From the NCBI GenBank assembly GCA_023261465.1, contig JAHFOW010000164.1, positions 1 through 6,340 of the forward strand: 6,340 bases of DNA, written 5' to 3'. The notes under the pieces are model-generated. The model had not been told where the DNA came from. It saw only the letters and a program-made list of their open reading frames with translations, and ran no database searches. The translations under genes and the position numbers were made by a program. The DNA comes from Planctomycetota bacterium (GTDB taxonomy: Bacteria > Planctomycetota > Brocadiia > Brocadiales > Brocadiaceae). Of this stretch, positions 5,005-6,340 are shown piece by piece; within the stretch, counting starts at the first letter, position 1; every line of letters begins with the position of its first letter.

Positions 5005-6340
5005 ATGGCTGCAAAGCAGTTAATTTATGAAGAAGATGCCAGAAAGTTGCTCCAAAAAGGGATTAGGCAGCTCGCAGATGCTGTTCGTGTAACAATGGGT
5101 CCTACAGGAAGGAACGTGATTCTGGAAAAAGGATTTGGTTCCCCATCAGTTACAAAAGACGGCGTGACGGTGGCAAAAGAAATTGATTTAAAAAATCCCT
5201 TTGAGAATATGGGAGCAAAGATGGTTTGTGAGGTTGCATCAAAAACAAGCGATGTTGCCGGGGATGGTACGACCACAGCGACTATCTTTGCGGAGGCGAT
5301 CTTTAACGAGGGATTAAAGAACGTCGTTGCAGGCGCAAATCCGATGTCCGTTAAGAGAGGTATTGATAAGGCCGTTGAGGCGGTGGTTAGTGAAATTAAG
5401 AAGTTGAGTAAACCGGTGAAGGGACGAGCCGAAATTGCACAGGTAGGAACGATCTCTGCCAACAACGATAGTTCGATTGGGAATCTCCTGGCTGATGCTA
5501 TGGAGAAGGTTGGCAAGGATGGGGTGATTACTGTGGAAGAGGCCAAGGGGATTGAAACAACGTTAACTGTTGTTGAGGGTATGCAGTTTGACAAAGGGTA
5601 TCTCTCTCCGTATTTCATTACCGATGCGCAGAATATGGAGGTTGTTATCGAGGACGCTTTCATATTGATTCATGAGAAAAAGATATCCAGTGTAAAGGAA
5701 CTCGTTCCTCTCCTGGAAAAGATTGCCGGTAGCGGCAAGCCCTTGTTGATTATTTCAGAGGATATAGAAGGCGAGGCGCTGGCTACTCTGGTAGTGAATA
5801 AGCTCCGTGGCGTGCTGAGTTGTGCGGCGGTAAAGGCCCCGGGTTTTGGAGACCGAAGGAAGGCGATGCTTGAAGATATTGCCATTTTAACGAAAGGTCG
5901 CGCTATCACGGAAGACCTGGGTATAAAGCTGGAAAATATCGGTGTAGAAGACCTCGGTCGCGCAAAGAGGATCGCTATTGATAAAGATAACACCACGATT
6001 ATTGAAGGCGCTGGGAAGAGGACTGATATTCAGGCAAGAATTGCCCAGCTTAAAACTCAGATTGAACAGACCACATCAAGTTATGATAAGGAAAAATTGA
6101 GCGAACGGCTTGCCAAGTTGTCTGGCGGTGTGGCGGTTGTTCGTGTTGGCGCTGCGACTGAGGCGGAAATGAACGAGAAGAAGGCGCGTGTAGAAGATGC
6201 ATTGCACGCAACCCGTGCAGCAGTGGAGGAAGGTATCGTGCCGGGTGGCGGCGTGGTATTTATCCGGGCAATAAAGGCACTCGAAGAGGCGCGCAAGAAG
6301 ATCAAGGGTGACGAGAAGGTTGGCGTTGATATCGTTGCAA
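5005..6340 (+). CDS. groEL2: Chaperonin GroEL, second copy (partial, 3' end beyond window)
   Basis: The first 445 codons of a second GroEL are present; about 100 residues, including the C-terminal tail, lie to the right of the window. GGAGG stands seven bases before the ATG. Residue numbering matches E. coli: KDG with Asp52, GDGTTTATIF with Asp87 and VEDALHATRA with Asp398, so ATPase residues are intact. The apical substrate-binding face reads GYLSPYF (198-204), with Tyr199, Tyr203 and Phe204 kept, ELVPLLEKI (232-240) and EALATLVVN (257-265). APGFGDRRKAML (278-289) and GIVPGGGVVFI (410-420) follow. It is clearly a diverged paralogue of the first copy and not a recent duplicate: substitutions are spread along the protein (for example VTMGPTGRN against VTLGPRGRN), and the DNA differs more. 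It lies 60 bp after groES, probably in the same operon. Whether its tail is GGM-type cannot be seen here. Confidence 0.97.
   Translation, partial: MAAKQLIYEEDARKLLQKGIRQLADAVRVTMGPTGRNVILEKGFGSPSVTKDGVTVAKEIDLKNPFENMGAKMVCEVASKTSDVAGDGTTTATIFAEAIFNEGLKNVVAGANPMSVKRGIDKAVEAVVSEIKKLSKPVKGRAEIAQVGTISANNDSSIGNLLADAMEKVGKDGVITVEEAKGIETTLTVVEGMQFDKGYLSPYFITDAQNMEVVIEDAFILIHEKKISSVKELVPLLEKIAGSGKPLLIISEDIEGEALATLVVNKLRGVLSCAAVKAPGFGDRRKAMLEDIAILTKGRAITEDLGIKLENIGVEDLGRAKRIAIDKDNTTIIEGAGKRTDIQARIAQLKTQIEQTTSSYDKEKLSERLAKLSGGVAVVRVGAATEAEMNEKKARVEDALHATRAAVEEGIVPGGGVVFIRAIKALEEARKKIKGDEKVGVDIVA

Overview
The window (6340 bp, moderate GC with very AT-rich intergenic stretches) is a bacterial chromosomal segment. 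Its core is a chaperonin cluster on the + strand, groEL - groES - second groEL, with the second groEL cut by the right edge. A biotin-protein ligase gene (birA type, no DNA-binding domain) lies upstream on the - strand. At the left edge, also on the - strand, is the 5' part of a gene for an Mrr-like restriction-endonuclease-fold protein. It is easily missed because it starts with TTG and runs off the window. The GroEL sequence style, the unusual gene order and the base composition recall Planctomycetota, perhaps the anammox Brocadiales. That placement is from memory of the families, not from any search, and is tentative.

Layout. 1-934 (-): nuclease-like gene, 311 codons open to the edge, C-terminus missing. 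935-1608: about 670 bp with no convincing gene, containing a very AT-rich part, a 21-codon ORF and an inverted repeat that starts at the base after that ORF's stop codon. 1609-2412 (-): biotin-protein ligase. 2413-2893: divergent intergenic region of about 480 bp with one strong hairpin (2470-2510) and several clean inverted repeats, but no CIRCE (HrcA) operator that I can find. 2894-4573 (+): groEL1, complete, with a long GGM tail. 4654-4944 (+): groES. 5005-6340 (+): groEL2, first 445 codons.

The three chaperonin genes are spaced 80 and 60 bp apart, each with its own strong Shine-Dalgarno, and I see no terminator hairpin between them, so they are probably co-transcribed. One co-chaperonin placed between two diverged GroEL rings suggests that a single GroES serves both. 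GroEL1 and GroEL2 both keep the ATPase aspartates; GroEL1 has a His where E. coli GroEL has substrate-binding Tyr203. BirA is a housekeeping enzyme that biotinylates carboxylase subunits and has no evident link to the chaperonins. I do not see a clearly new multi-gene system here. The points most worth following are the twin-GroEL arrangement, the nuclease-fold gene with an altered ExK motif, and the palindromes upstream of groEL1.
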